Part shown: in pieces, positions 8,812-17,744 of the stretch
Position numbering within the stretch: position 1 is the stretch's first letter
Layout of the letters: every line of letters begins with the position of its first letter
NCBI GenBank assembly: GCA_011050085.1
Contig: DRGL01000074.1
Location: 1 to 64,000 of the forward strand
Length of the DNA: 64,000 nt
Source: Pricia antarctica
Lineage (GTDB): Bacteria; Bacteroidota; Bacteroidia; Flavobacteriales; Flavobacteriaceae
Direction of reading: 5' to 3'
The notes under the pieces: generated by a model
Database searches by the model: none
Told to the model about the DNA's origin: nothing
The model's input: the letters and a program-made list of their open reading frames with translations, nothing else
Program-made: the position numbers and the translations under genes

Positions 8812-9416
8812 ACCGTGCGATGGCTGAAAAAAGCTTGTGGGGCCTTTTCGCCCCATATGCTTTTGCGCGGTCCGGTGGAGGCCAAAGATGCCGATAGGCC
8901 TCCTTGGCTTCCGCGGGACTTTAGGCTCACGGAGTATGATTACCGGCTGATGAGTAGTAAATTGGTATCCTTTTCAAACAGAAGCATATACAACGGTAAT
9001 CGGGTTGAAGTGATATTCCTGATCGAAATCTTAAGAAAGTAATGGCGATTGCTCTGAGAACCGTGCGCTGTCAAAGAAAAGCTTGTGGGGCCCTTTCGCC
9101 CCATATGCTTTTACGCGGTCAGGTGGAGGCCGGGGATGCCGATAGGCCTCCTCGGCTTCCGCAGGACTTTAGGCTCACGGAGTATGATTACCGGTCGGTG
9201 AATAGTGAATCTTAATCCTTTTCAAACCGAAACACATCAAAATAGTAATCCAGCTGAAGTAATATACTTAATCAAAGACTTAAGAAAGTCATGGCGGTTG
9301 CTCTGAGAACCGTGCGCTGGCAAAGAAAAGCTTATGGGGCCTTTTCGCCCCATATGCTTTTGCGCGGTCCGGTGGAGGCCGGGGATGCCGATAGGCCTCC
9401 TCGGCTTCCGTAGGAC
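8812..9416. repeat. Three tandem ~248-bp structured repeats
   Basis: Units start at 8812, 9060 and 9309, each opening with ACCGTGCG. The first two are about 248 bp and the third stops matching after about 108 bp. Each unit keeps a long hairpin (8831-8862 in unit 1, core GGGGC/GCCCC) and a second one with GGAGGCC/GGCCTCC stems (8877-8903), enclosed by a CGCGG/CCGCG pairing (8866-8870 with 8911-8915). Differences between units are mostly in loops, or keep pairing through a wobble. This points to structured RNA or ssDNA, possibly part of oriT or an element-borne RNA. The function is not established. Confidence 0.75.
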
Positions 9417-9733
9417 TATGGCCGCCGCATCGAAGGTTTTCGTCCGAAATTAAATGGTATAAGGACTTATTGAAATTGGTTACAGTACTTCTATATTTTG
9501 CATAAACCGAGAAATCAAACTAGAATTCCGAGAAGCTATTCTTTCCTCAAAACATCATAAAAGGTATCCAAAAAACAATCTGCGTAAACCCATATGGGAA
9601 CACCGCTTTTTTCATATCAAGCCATATCGGCACATATGGGTACAAAGAAGAATTTACTCTATAAAACACTGAAATTTAATTGATTATATCCCTTATATTT
9701 CAAAATAATTATTTAATTATTCAGGTGTTCAAT

Positions 9734-9763
9734 TAAGTAATTAATCACCTAATTAATTACTTA
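9734..9763. promoter_or_regulatory. Perfect 12-bp-arm inverted repeat before the tra operon
   Basis: TAAGTAATTAAT (9734-9745) and ATTAATTACTTA (9752-9763) are exact inverted copies around a 6-nt spacer, 35 bp before the parA start codon. An overlapping AGGTG/CACCT pair spans 9723-9750. The position and symmetry suit an operator for a dimeric regulator of the tra operon, possibly ParA/TraB or the HTH protein. There is no T-tract, so a terminator is unlikely. Confidence 0.5.
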
Positions 9764-9798
9764 GCTACGTAATTATCGAACTAAATATCCCATTAAAT

Positions 9799-10479
9799 AT
9801 GGAAACAAAGATCATCAGTATCGTCGGCGAAAAAGGGGGCATCGGTAAAACGACCCTGAATATTATTTTGGCATCCGAACTCGGATATGCCCGAGGAAAG
9901 AAAGTAGTGCTTTTGGACATGGACGACCCGCAATATTCCATTCATAAAAAAAGAAATCGTGAACTTCAGCTTTTGGAACCGGAGGAAAGGGGGCACAGAG
10001 AAATATATCCGATCGAGCCGGTAACCGTCGCCACCGTTCAAAAAACCATTCTAGAACATTATGGGCGGGTCGATTACATTATCATGGACCTTCCCGGCAG
10101 CCTCAATCTGGAAATGGTTAAAGGACTGTTGTACGTAGAACACGTCTTCATCCCATTTGGTCATGACGAACTGGAAATCGATAGTACCTCCAATTTCTAC
10201 CTTACCCTGAAAAACAATTTTTTGGACAATGATCAAAGGGTACTGAAAAGCATCAACTTATTTTTTAACAAATACAAACTGGTCCGGAAAAACAGGTTTT
10301 CTGAGCTGCGCCGCCAGTTCAAGGATGCCAATATACCGATGATGGAAAGCGTGGTCAAGGATAAGATTATTTATAAGGAACAGTACCGCAATACCCTCTA
10401 CCCTATCCCGGAAGGCAGGGAACAGGGGGAAAAGGAACTCAAAGGCTTTTTCGAGGAAATGGTACAACTATCGAATTAA
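9799..10479 (+). CDS. ParA-family ATPase (TraA-like)
   Basis: The protein has 226 residues. It carries the deviant Walker A motif KGGIGKTT (residues 12-19), a VLLDMDDPQ A' motif near residue 40 and a YIIMDLPG Walker B strand near residue 97, typical of ParA/MinD/Soj ATPases. In Bacteroidetes conjugative transposons a ParA-like TraA opens the transfer operon. It may act in partition of the excised circle or in positioning the transfer machinery. The next gene (TraB-like) starts 14 nt downstream and would be its DNA-binding partner, in the manner of a ParA/ParB pair. Confidence 0.85.
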   Translation: METKIISIVGEKGGIGKTTLNIILASELGYARGKKVVLLDMDDPQYSIHKKRNRELQLLEPEERGHREIYPIEPVTVATVQKTILEHYGRVDYIIMDLPGSLNLEMVKGLLYVEHVFIPFGHDELEIDSTSNFYLTLKNNFLDNDQRVLKSINLFFNKYKLVRKNRFSELRRQFKDANIPMMESVVKDKIIYKEQYRNTLYPIPEGREQGEKELKGFFEEMVQLSN

Positions 10480-10493
10480 AAAAGGAAACAACT

Positions 10494-10958
10494 ATGGCAA
10501 ACGGAAAAAAAATAAATACGCTCGACCTGATCCAGCAGATGACGAAGAAGAACAAAGAAACCATGAACGCGGTCGAAAACCTAAAGCGGGAACGTTCAAA
10601 AAGTGTCGATGCATCGGCAACAAAACAACATTTCGGGCCCGAAAGCGTTAGAAAAGAGGTCCGAACTCCTAAAGCAATCGATTCGGGAGGATCTGAATGG
10701 GGCAGACCCAAGAAACCAAAACAAGATACGCTAAAGCAGCTCAAGGAAGTATTGAACACAGATGCGTTCAGGGACGGTAAGGCCACGTTTACACTCTCCC
10801 TGAGCAGCGACTGTTTAGATAGGTATGAAAAAATGGCCACGGGAATTTCCTACAAATTGGGAACCAAGACCTCCAGGAACGATTTGATCCGTAAGGTGCT
10901 GGAAAATTTTATCCACGGAACGTACGAGAAAACAATAAAGGAAATCGACTTAAAATAA
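10494..10958 (+). CDS. TraB-like / DUF3408 conjugal transfer protein
   Basis: This 154-residue protein has a long, charged and probably disordered N-terminus (lysine- and glutamine-rich, residues 1-85). A compact C-terminal domain (FTLSLSSDCLDRYEKMATG, then SRNDLIRKVLENFI) resembles a ribbon-helix-helix DNA-binding fold. That layout matches the DUF3408 family found after traA/parA in Bacteroidetes conjugative elements. It probably binds DNA near the operon start and works with the ParA ATPase. The assignment rests on context and the C-terminal pattern. Confidence 0.7.
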   Translation: MANGKKINTLDLIQQMTKKNKETMNAVENLKRERSKSVDASATKQHFGPESVRKEVRTPKAIDSGGSEWGRPKKPKQDTLKQLKEVLNTDAFRDGKATFTLSLSSDCLDRYEKMATGISYKLGTKTSRNDLIRKVLENFIHGTYEKTIKEIDLK

Positions 10959-10965
10959 TATAGAA

Positions 10966-11328
10966 TTGACCTTCGACCCCAACATAATATGGTACATACT
11001 AGGCGGCCTTATCCTAGTTTGGTACGGGTATGTCATATTGGTACTGGTCTTCAACAAAAAACCGAAAAACAAAAAAGAATCAAAAATACTTGCTTATTTG
11101 CGTTTAAATCATATATTTGCGTATAAATCAACTGATGACGATTCCGATTTAGGAGCTGTACTCAACAGGATCGATGAAGTGGAAGACGCTTCAAAACTTC
11201 TGGAAGCTTTCAAAGAGGGTTCATCGGACGATAGTTCAAATTCCATAACTCGCAAAAATCATGAAAAACTCAAAGTCATCCGCAACGCGGATACGTCCGG
11301 GGAAGATCCGCCGCATCCCAAAACCTGA
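10966..11328 (+). CDS. Small single-span membrane protein of the tra operon
   Basis: The protein has 120 residues, read from a TTG codon 7 nt after the TraB-like stop. No ATG is available before the membrane segment, so the start is uncertain. Residues about 7-28 form one hydrophobic helix (IIWYILGGLILVWYGYVILVLV), followed by a basic stretch and an acidic hydrophilic tail. It occupies the place of TraC/TraD-type small proteins in related elements, but I cannot assign a family. Its 3' end overlaps the traE start by 68 nt, consistent with translational coupling. Confidence 0.55.
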   Translation: MTFDPNIIWYILGGLILVWYGYVILVLVFNKKPKNKKESKILAYLRLNHIFAYKSTDDDSDLGAVLNRIDEVEDASKLLEAFKEGSSDDSSNSITRKNHEKLKVIRNADTSGEDPPHPKT

Positions 11329-11620
11329 ACTCCTTCTCCTATTCTTAATTCTGGTCAGCATCCCGATATGCTCCTATGGCCAATTCGAACAACTTTTGCA
11401 AGAAGCGCAAGATTTTAAGAACGATTCCAAAAGCCTATCACGGGAAATCGTGGACATCATCAAGATTATTGCAGGTGTCGCCATTGCCATTACGGGGCTG
11501 GCCTATCTCTACATCCGGGACCAACAGACCGATCTTGCCAACAAGCTCGGCAAGGCCATTATCGGTATTGCCATCTTTTTTGCGCTGATCGCCATCGGCG
11601 AGAAAATTGCCAACATCTAA
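11261..11620 (+). CDS. traE: TraE-like protein (DUF4134), probable VirB2-like pilin
   Basis: The protein has 119 residues. A basic N-terminus is followed by a hydrophobic export signal (residues about 23-38, ending SYGQ), a short exposed helix, and two hydrophobic helices (IVDIIKIIAGVAIAITGLAYL and AIIGIAIFFALIAIG). The order of a cleaved signal and two helices, lying directly before a DUF4133 gene, is characteristic of TraE/DUF4134, which has the size and topology of a VirB2-type pilin subunit. The N-terminal extension overlapping the previous gene makes the start uncertain. Confidence 0.75.
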   Translation: MKNSKSSATRIRPGKIRRIPKPELLLLFLILVSIPICSYGQFEQLLQEAQDFKNDSKSLSREIVDIIKIIAGVAIAITGLAYLYIRDQQTDLANKLGKAIIGIAIFFALIAIGEKIANI

Positions 11621-11632
11621 ATCTCCCGTCTT

Positions 11633-11956
11633 ATGGAAAATTATCACATCCCAATTAAAAAAGGGCTGCAAAAGGATGTCCTATATCGGGGCCTCAAGGC
11701 AAAGTATATCATGTACTGCCTCTACCTCGGTGTGGCGGCCATCCTGTTCGGCCTTGTACTTTCGACTTTCGTCCCGATGCTTTTGGCCCTGATGTTGATT
11801 GTCATCACGATCGCGGTGGCATTCCTGATCCTATTGTTCTACTCACGGACGTATGGCGCCAACGGCTTCGTCAAGAAGCTGGCCGACGCTTCCAAACCCG
11901 ATCGAATCAAAATAGTCCATCCGTTCGAAAATCTACTGTTATGGAAAAACAGGTAG
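11633..11956 (+). CDS. traF: TraF-like inner-membrane protein (DUF4133, VirB3-like)
   Basis: This 107-residue protein has the DUF4133 layout. A short N-terminal motif (YHIPIKKGLQKDVLYRGLKAKYI) precedes two adjacent membrane helices (residues about 28-50 and 52-70) and a C-terminal basic tail. The family is the VirB3-like component that links the VirB4 ATPase to the membrane. Its end overlaps the traG start by 16 nt, a coupling typical of this pair. Confidence 0.82.
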   Translation: MENYHIPIKKGLQKDVLYRGLKAKYIMYCLYLGVAAILFGLVLSTFVPMLLALMLIVITIAVAFLILLFYSRTYGANGFVKKLADASKPDRIKIVHPFENLLLWKNR

Positions 11957-14481
11957 CCCTTTGGGACGCGTTCCCCATTTACGGATATGAGGGACAATCG
12001 CTTATCGCCAAGGAAAAAGGCTGTGTGACCGTTCCCCTGAAATTACAATTGCCCGAGGTCTTTACTTTGGATGCAAGGGAATATACGGTACTACAGGAAC
12101 TGTTCTTCAGCATCATAAACGTTCTGGGACCCAACAGGCTTTTGCATCGACAGGATTTTTTTCTACAGGAAAAATATAGGCCCATATCCCAAAGGTTGGA
12201 GGGCGATATGTTGGAACGTGCGAACGAAAAACATTTCGACGAACGGCCCTATTTGCTAGGTAGCCACTATCTGTATATCAGTATCGTTCCCAAAAATTAT
12301 ATGAGGTACAGTTCTAAACGGGCGAACTCGTTTTTAAGTAAAAACCGTGACTGGTACCTGAACAATACGGTTCCCGAGGATTTCATCGACACCGATGTTC
12401 TAAAGGATTTCGAGGCCCAAGTGGAAAGTGTCAACAATCTCATAAACTCGACGGGACTGATCAAATCCGATATTTTGGATTACGACGCCCTGTTTTCCGC
12501 CAATGGGCTGTACGCCAAATACTTTGGCCTGACCGAGAAAAATGCCGGTATGAAAGATGTCGATTTCGGAAACAATACCATTCAGGTCGGAGACAAACAG
12601 TGCGGATTTTTCACCGTAGAAAATTTGGACCAGTTTACAAAGGCCCATATCGGTACGCACGAAATATACGGTAAGTTCACGACACGGCACAACCATTTTC
12701 CCATCGGCAACCTTTTTTCATTGGGATTCAAGGTTCCGCACGAACATATCATCAACCAATATATCCACATACCCGATCAGGAAAAAGCAGTGGCGGGCCT
12801 ACGGAAAAAGGCCAGAAGCTTTCAACGGTTCGGTACGGGAAAAAAAGACGATAGTAACTCCATTTATGCCGATCAGATTCACGAGTACACCAGGAATATT
12901 CTTGAAAACCATAAGGAAACGGTTTTCTATCACCTGAACGTTTTGGGTTTCGCGGACGAACGGGCCAAGAAAATGGAAATGGAGAACTCCATTTCCGCTG
13001 CGTTCAAAAAATTGAAAATCAATGCAAAACAAAATACGATAGACCGGAAGAACCTATTTTTTGCCGGGGTTCCCGGTAATGCCATCGGTATCCCCTCGGA
13101 TATGTTCATGCCCATGCCCAGCGATATGGCCGCCTCCCTGCTCTACTGCGAAGGTGGCTACAGGGATGCCACAAAATCGTTGGACGGAATCCGCTTGGTA
13201 GACCGGATCTCGGGCCGGCCTCTTTCGGTCAGCATTTACCGGGACCCCTAGGAGAAGGATTGGATATTCAATCGCGGCATGTTGGTCGCCTCCGGATCCG
13301 GTGGCGGCAAGTCCTATTTGGCCAACCACTACTTCGCCTCCGAACTCCGGCAGGGCGGCGAGGCCATTATTATGGAGGACGGCAACTCCTACGATAAGTT
13401 GACCGAAGTATTCAATGGGGTCATACTGCAGCACGATGACGAACGGCCGTTCACGTTCAACCCCTTTCTTCTGGACGGGCACGATGTCGTAGAGACCCCG
13501 ACCTTGGGCAAGGGATTAACAGAGGGCAAACTACTATATCTCATCACTTTGCTGAAATTGATCTCGGGGGACAAGGGCAATACCAACGACCCTGAGGTTA
13601 CCAATACGGTCCTGGAGGTTTTGGTGACCGGATACTACTCGGCCATGTGGAGCATCGAGAACCCGATATTTAAATTCGATACGTTTTTTGAACATTGTAA
13701 GGCCTATATCGGGTCTTTGGTAAAGACAAAGGCCATTCCACGAAAATCTTTCGACCCCAATGTTTTCCTTTTCATTTTAGAAAAATACCAAGCCGATGGC
13801 CCGAGGGGCAACCTATTGAACGAAGAGGACGATAGGATCTCAGGTTTAAGTGATGAAAAGCTGGTGTACTTCAAATTGGGGAAACTTATAGACAACGAAC
13901 TGCTTTTTCCCATTACTGCATTGATGATCATGGACATCTTCAACAAAAAGATGCACGATCCCACCAAGCTGTCCATCAACAAAATATTGGCCGTGGACGA
14001 GGCATGGAAAGCCCTTGAGCGACCTGAACTTACGCCCTACTTCAACAGTCAGTCAAGAATGGCCCGAAAACTGGGCGGCCAACCTATATTCATTTCACAA
14101 AAGGTTGATGATTTTACATCCTCCAAACTCATCAAGGACGCCATTGTAGTCAATTCCCATATAAAGGTATTCCTCGACATGCGGGACTTCGCCCAATCTT
14201 TCGATAAGATCCAATCCATCATGGGCCTAGGGGAAAAACAAAAGCAACTGATCCTTTCCCTCAACAGGGATATCCCGAAGGACAAAAAGTTTCGAGAAGT
14301 CGCTATCTGTTGGATGGACAGGGTAAAGGTGTACGGTGTGGAAACCTCTTTGGAAGAAAAATGCATCTATGAGACCAATCCCACGGAAAGCGGCAAAATT
14401 AAAAAATTATACAAAAAGAACCATAAAAAATGGGAGCTGACCGCAAAGGCCTATGCCTTTGAAAACGCCCCGAAGAACTAA
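11941..14481 (+). pseudogene. traG: traG, VirB4-type conjugation ATPase, interrupted by in-frame TAG
   Basis: One continuous frame of about 846 codons encodes TraG, the VirB4-like ATPase that powers T4SS assembly. A TAG codon at 13249-13251 splits it. The first half (436 codons) has the VirB4 N-terminal domain. The second resumes in the same frame (EKDWIFNRG before an ATG at 13279) and starts only a few residues before Walker A (ASGSGGGKS). It includes the Walker B strand ILAVDEAWKAL and the later arginine/glutamine region (FNSQSRMARKLGGQPIFISQ). Both sides look intact, so the lesion is a single substitution. If real, no full TraG is made unless the stop is read through or the halves reassemble; a base-call error is the other explanation. 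Confidence 0.85.
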
Positions 14482-14485
14482 AATT

Positions 14486-15105
14486 ATGAAAGGTACACTA
14501 CTCTTCTATTTATGCTTGTCCCTGCCCCTGGCAATTATGGCACAGATACCGGTTACCGACGTTGCGACCAATGCCAGCGTCGGAATGGTCAACAGCCAAT
14601 TGACCAGCATGAACATACAGTTAAAAGTGGTCAACAAGAATCTGGTACGGCTGATCAACTTGATGGAGAAGAACAATAACGACACCTCAAAATCCAGAAA
14701 GATCCTAAAGGAGGAACTGGAAGCAAAGAAAGAGGCCCCGGCCTATGTGACAGGTTCTACGGATGTCGCCATGACCATCGAACTCAAATCAAAGATTTTG
14801 GAAGCTTACCGAAGTTCCAAAAATACGGTCCAAAAACTGGAATATCTCCAACGCAGGGAAACACAGGAATTTCTCGGTTTTGCGGCACAGGCCATCCTCG
14901 AAACAAAAATCTGTTCAAGCAATGCAATGAAATCCTGAATACCAAGGCCATTATCCTTCCGGAGGAAAGACTGAAGAAAGTGGACGGTATCAACATTAAA
15001 CTGGAAAGCATACTGGACGGCCTCATTACATATAACGATAGACTGTCAAGGTCTAATGCCTCCAGAAAAGCGAGATACACAATGATAAGTTTGAACAAGG
15101 ATTAA
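14486..15105 (+). pseudogene. TraI-like periplasmic conjugation protein, frameshifted
   Basis: The start at 14486 (MKGTLLFYLCLSLPLAIMAQ) gives a clean signal peptide; an upstream in-frame ATG overlaps traG and is less likely. The long helical coiled-coil-like body and its place between traG and traJ fit TraI of Bacteroidetes elements, a VirB5-like secreted component. The frame meets a stop at 14936-14938. Adding one A to the five-A run at 14905-14909 would join it to an excellent continuation (NLFKQCNEILNTKAIILPEE and on) ending at 15105, for about 207 residues. The gene is therefore either frameshifted by one base or misread at a homopolymer. Confidence 0.75.
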
Positions 15106-15114
15106 ACTGGAACC

Positions 15115-16026
15115 ATGCAGATAACCGATAAGGGAATACGGGAAACGGTCAACGAAATTTTCGACCAATATATTATCGACGCCTTCGAAGTGGTCGACCC
15201 CACGGTGGGTATCGGGCAACAGTTCGCCTATATCGGTGTCGCCCTTATCGCCTTGGGTACATTTCTGAACGAGAACAAGAGGGCGGACCTGTTCGCGTAC
15301 CTGCGATGGGTGCCCCTTGCCATTCTGTTATTGAACTATAAGGTCGTGACCATGACCATTCTGGAATTTTATCAGGGTATCGGCAACTCTTTTAAAGCGA
15401 ACGACATTTCCTGGGATATACTCCAAATAAAGATCCTCGTTGCCCAAATGCGGGCCTTCGAAGCGGAGGACGGAACATGGAGCCTTTTGGCCCTCGATCT
15501 GGAAGGACTTGCTTCAATTGCCTTTGGATCCATGACCGCTGTTGTAACGGCGATCGCATCGATCATATCGGCCGTTGTATTTATCGGTATCAAGGCGATG
15601 TCCGTAATCTATCTATTCGTACTTATCGTATTCGGGCCTCTGAACATCGGTCTATCGTTCATTCCCGCACTGTCCGGTATGTGGAAGGCCTGGCTACAGA
15701 AGTTCATGAGCGTATGCCTATGGATACCCATGCTATACCTTATCGACAATTTCATGCTGAACATCCTGGACAATCTCATTAGGACACTCCTATATGAAGG
15801 TGAAGCCAACTTGGGCCTGGTGTTCACTAGCGCACTCCTGATGCTGATGAACGTTTTCGTATACCTTAAGGCCCCGGTACTGTCCAATTTTATCGTTCAG
15901 GGCATGAGCATAGGCGCCGGGCAGTTGAAGGACAGGCCGAAACACTATGCCAAGAAAGCGGCCCGGACCGCGGTAGATGCCAAGACGGGCGGAGCTACCA
16001 CAGCGGTGCGTACCCTGATACAATGA
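15115..16026 (+). CDS. traJ: TraJ-like polytopic membrane protein (VirB6-like)
   Basis: The protein has 303 residues and five or six hydrophobic segments: near residues 35-50, 62-88, 135-165, 170-190, 200-215 and 235-260. A soluble N-terminal helix and a basic C-terminal tail flank them. The central run LVLIVFGPLNIGLSFIPALSG, with its proline and glycine pattern, is typical of TraJ/VirB6-type translocation-channel proteins. It starts 9 nt after the frameshifted TraI-like gene and is followed by traK after 78 nt, the order of CTnDOT-type tra operons. Confidence 0.8.
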   Translation: MQITDKGIRETVNEIFDQYIIDAFEVVDPTVGIGQQFAYIGVALIALGTFLNENKRADLFAYLRWVPLAILLLNYKVVTMTILEFYQGIGNSFKANDISWDILQIKILVAQMRAFEAEDGTWSLLALDLEGLASIAFGSMTAVVTAIASIISAVVFIGIKAMSVIYLFVLIVFGPLNIGLSFIPALSGMWKAWLQKFMSVCLWIPMLYLIDNFMLNILDNLIRTLLYEGEANLGLVFTSALLMLMNVFVYLKAPVLSNFIVQGMSIGAGQLKDRPKHYAKKAARTAVDAKTGGATTAVRTLIQ

Positions 16027-16104
16027 CCCGTTCAACGAAAATATCGGATTTTCAACGGGGGCGGTACAATAGACGAAGGGCAAAAAATTAACTAAAATTA
16101 ACAC

Positions 16105-16722
16105 ATGAACGGTAATTATAAGATTTTCAACGATTTAAACAAGATTCGTAGCAATAGCGTCAGGGTGCTGTACCTATCTTTGGTTCTCACGTTCGTAACC
16201 ACATCCCTCAACATCTACTATACCTACAGGACGAACGAGAGTGCCAGGAACAATTTTTATCTGCTCGACAGGGGCCAAAAATTGGCCGCGGTCCGGATAA
16301 AGGACCACAAGCGGGCCGTGGATATTCTATGCGAAGGCCATATCGCCAATTTCCATGAACTGTTCTTTGCGCTGGAACCCGATCTGCGCCATATCAAAAG
16401 GAACATCGAGGGCAAGGCACTATATATAGGCGACCATTCGGTGCAGCGGTTGTACAACCGGCTGATCGATCAAAATTATTACGAGGATATCGCCAAGAGC
16501 GGATATTCGATAGAGGTAGAAATGGATTCGGCCTATGTGGACTATGCCAGCTACCCTTTTCCCTTTAGATTTTGGGGAAAACAAAGGATTTTAAAGAACG
16601 GCAATGCGGAATACCGAAACCTCAGCAGTACGGGATATCTGGTCGAGACAAAATCGACCCCCAATAACCTGAACGGCCTAAAGATAATAAGGTTCAACGT
16701 CAACGGTAACGAGGATCTGTAA
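16105..16722 (+). CDS. traK: TraK, VirB8-like bitopic protein
   Basis: This 205-residue protein has a short cytoplasmic N-terminus (FNDLNKIRSNSVRVLY) and one membrane helix near residues 22-42. A periplasmic domain follows with the TraK pattern (RVKDHKRAVDIL-like segment, FHELFFALEPD, HSVQRLYNRLIDQNYYEDI). VirB8-type proteins nucleate T4SS assembly at the inner membrane. Length and position before traM match the family closely. Confidence 0.85.
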   Translation: MNGNYKIFNDLNKIRSNSVRVLYLSLVLTFVTTSLNIYYTYRTNESARNNFYLLDRGQKLAAVRIKDHKRAVDILCEGHIANFHELFFALEPDLRHIKRNIEGKALYIGDHSVQRLYNRLIDQNYYEDIAKSGYSIEVEMDSAYVDYASYPFPFRFWGKQRILKNGNAEYRNLSSTGYLVETKSTPNNLNGLKIIRFNVNGNEDL

Positions 16723-16732
16723 CGACCGAGAA

Positions 16733-17740
16733 ATGAACGGCAACATCGAAAAATTGAATATTTGGATACGGCGACACAAACTGTTCGCCTTCTCCGCCCC
16801 GATCATCGCATCGTTGGCGGTGTTCTTCGTTGTGACCAGTATCCGTTCGATGGAAGATGGGAACCGGCCGTCCACGAAGGAAGGTGCATATAACAATACG
16901 CTTCCCGGCCAGAAGAAAGAACTGATCGTCACGGAACCGCACGACATCTATAAAAAGTCACAACGGGATTCCTTGGCCGCCCTAAACCAAAAGGGACTTT
17001 TCAAAAGCATACTGGATACCAAAAGAGAGAACGACTCATTGGAGCGGATGTTGGAGGAACTCGATAATTTTTCGTTTGAAGAAAGGGAGGACGAAGCCAA
17101 TAGCAATATGGAGTACAAACAAAATTCCAAGCCCCGGGGCACCGAATACGCGTCCAAAAAAACCGCTGCCCGGGAAAAATTGGAGTATCGGAACCTATTG
17201 ATGCAGGCAAGGAGCGAACGCCTGTCCCAAAGTCAGGACTATTCCGCGCCCTATTCGGAAACGTCCCCCGAATCATCGGCCGCTCCGATATGGATCGAAG
17301 CGGCCATCTATCGCGATCAGTTCGTTCTCCCAGGGGATCGGGTCACGCTTATCTTGAGTGAGGACGCGTATTATCGGGGAAAGCACTTTCCGAAGAACAC
17401 CTTTGTGTATGCCGTTGCCAACATTCAGGGCCCAAGGGTCATATTGGAGGTGACCAACATCGATAATGTACGGATGGGGCTGATCGCCATAGATCAAGAG
17501 GACGGCATGGCAGGACTGCACAATAAAAGGGCGGGCGAGCTGTTGCACGAGTTCAATGCCGATGCCCGGCAACAAGGGATGGACGAACTATCTGAAGCGG
17601 TAGGGGCTTCCATCGAAATTCCATTGGCGAAAAATCTCATGCGCTCTTTCGGGAACTATTTTACGAAGAAAAAATACAAACAGAGGGACAAGATACTATT
17701 GGTCAACGGCGATCGGGTGTTCCTGGTACCAAAAACCTAG
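16733..17740 (+). CDS. traM: TraM, VirB10-like conjugation protein
   Basis: The protein has 335 residues. An N-terminal membrane helix (residues about 19-37) is followed by a long charged, low-complexity linker (residues about 45-180). The C-terminal domain begins WIEAAIYRDQFVLPGDRVTLIL and includes FPKNTFVYAVANIQGPRVILEVTNID, the conserved TraM/VirB10-like core that spans the periplasm. It lies 10 nt after traK and 4 nt before traN. No lesion is seen. Confidence 0.85.
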   Translation: MNGNIEKLNIWIRRHKLFAFSAPIIASLAVFFVVTSIRSMEDGNRPSTKEGAYNNTLPGQKKELIVTEPHDIYKKSQRDSLAALNQKGLFKSILDTKRENDSLERMLEELDNFSFEEREDEANSNMEYKQNSKPRGTEYASKKTAAREKLEYRNLLMQARSERLSQSQDYSAPYSETSPESSAAPIWIEAAIYRDQFVLPGDRVTLILSEDAYYRGKHFPKNTFVYAVANIQGPRVILEVTNIDNVRMGLIAIDQEDGMAGLHNKRAGELLHEFNADARQQGMDELSEAVGASIEIPLAKNLMRSFGNYFTKKKYKQRDKILLVNGDRVFLVPKT

Positions 17741-17744
17741 ACGG

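Larger units (their letters stand above)
8504..9798. other. 1.3-kb non-coding region between mob and tra operons
   Basis: The region separates divergent operons. It holds a candidate oriT hairpin (8527-8564), tandem structured repeats (8812-9416), two CCCATATGGG-like palindromic motifs (9589-9598 and around 9632-9641), an AT-rich stretch and a perfect inverted repeat (9734-9763) just before parA. I see no convincing protein gene; an 82-codon ORF at 8794-9042 lies inside the first repeat. Confidence 0.65.

Noticed and set aside
8794-9042. 82-codon ORF inside the first ~248-bp repeat
   Set aside because: Its core peptide is partly kept in units 2 and 3, but those copies have no equivalent start and stop early. 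The hairpin stems are better conserved than the frame, so I treat the unit as non-coding; a short peptide is not fully excluded.
13054-13482. 142-codon minus-strand ORF across the traG interruption
   Set aside because: It is antisense to conserved traG sequence on both sides of the TAG and has no recognisable domain.
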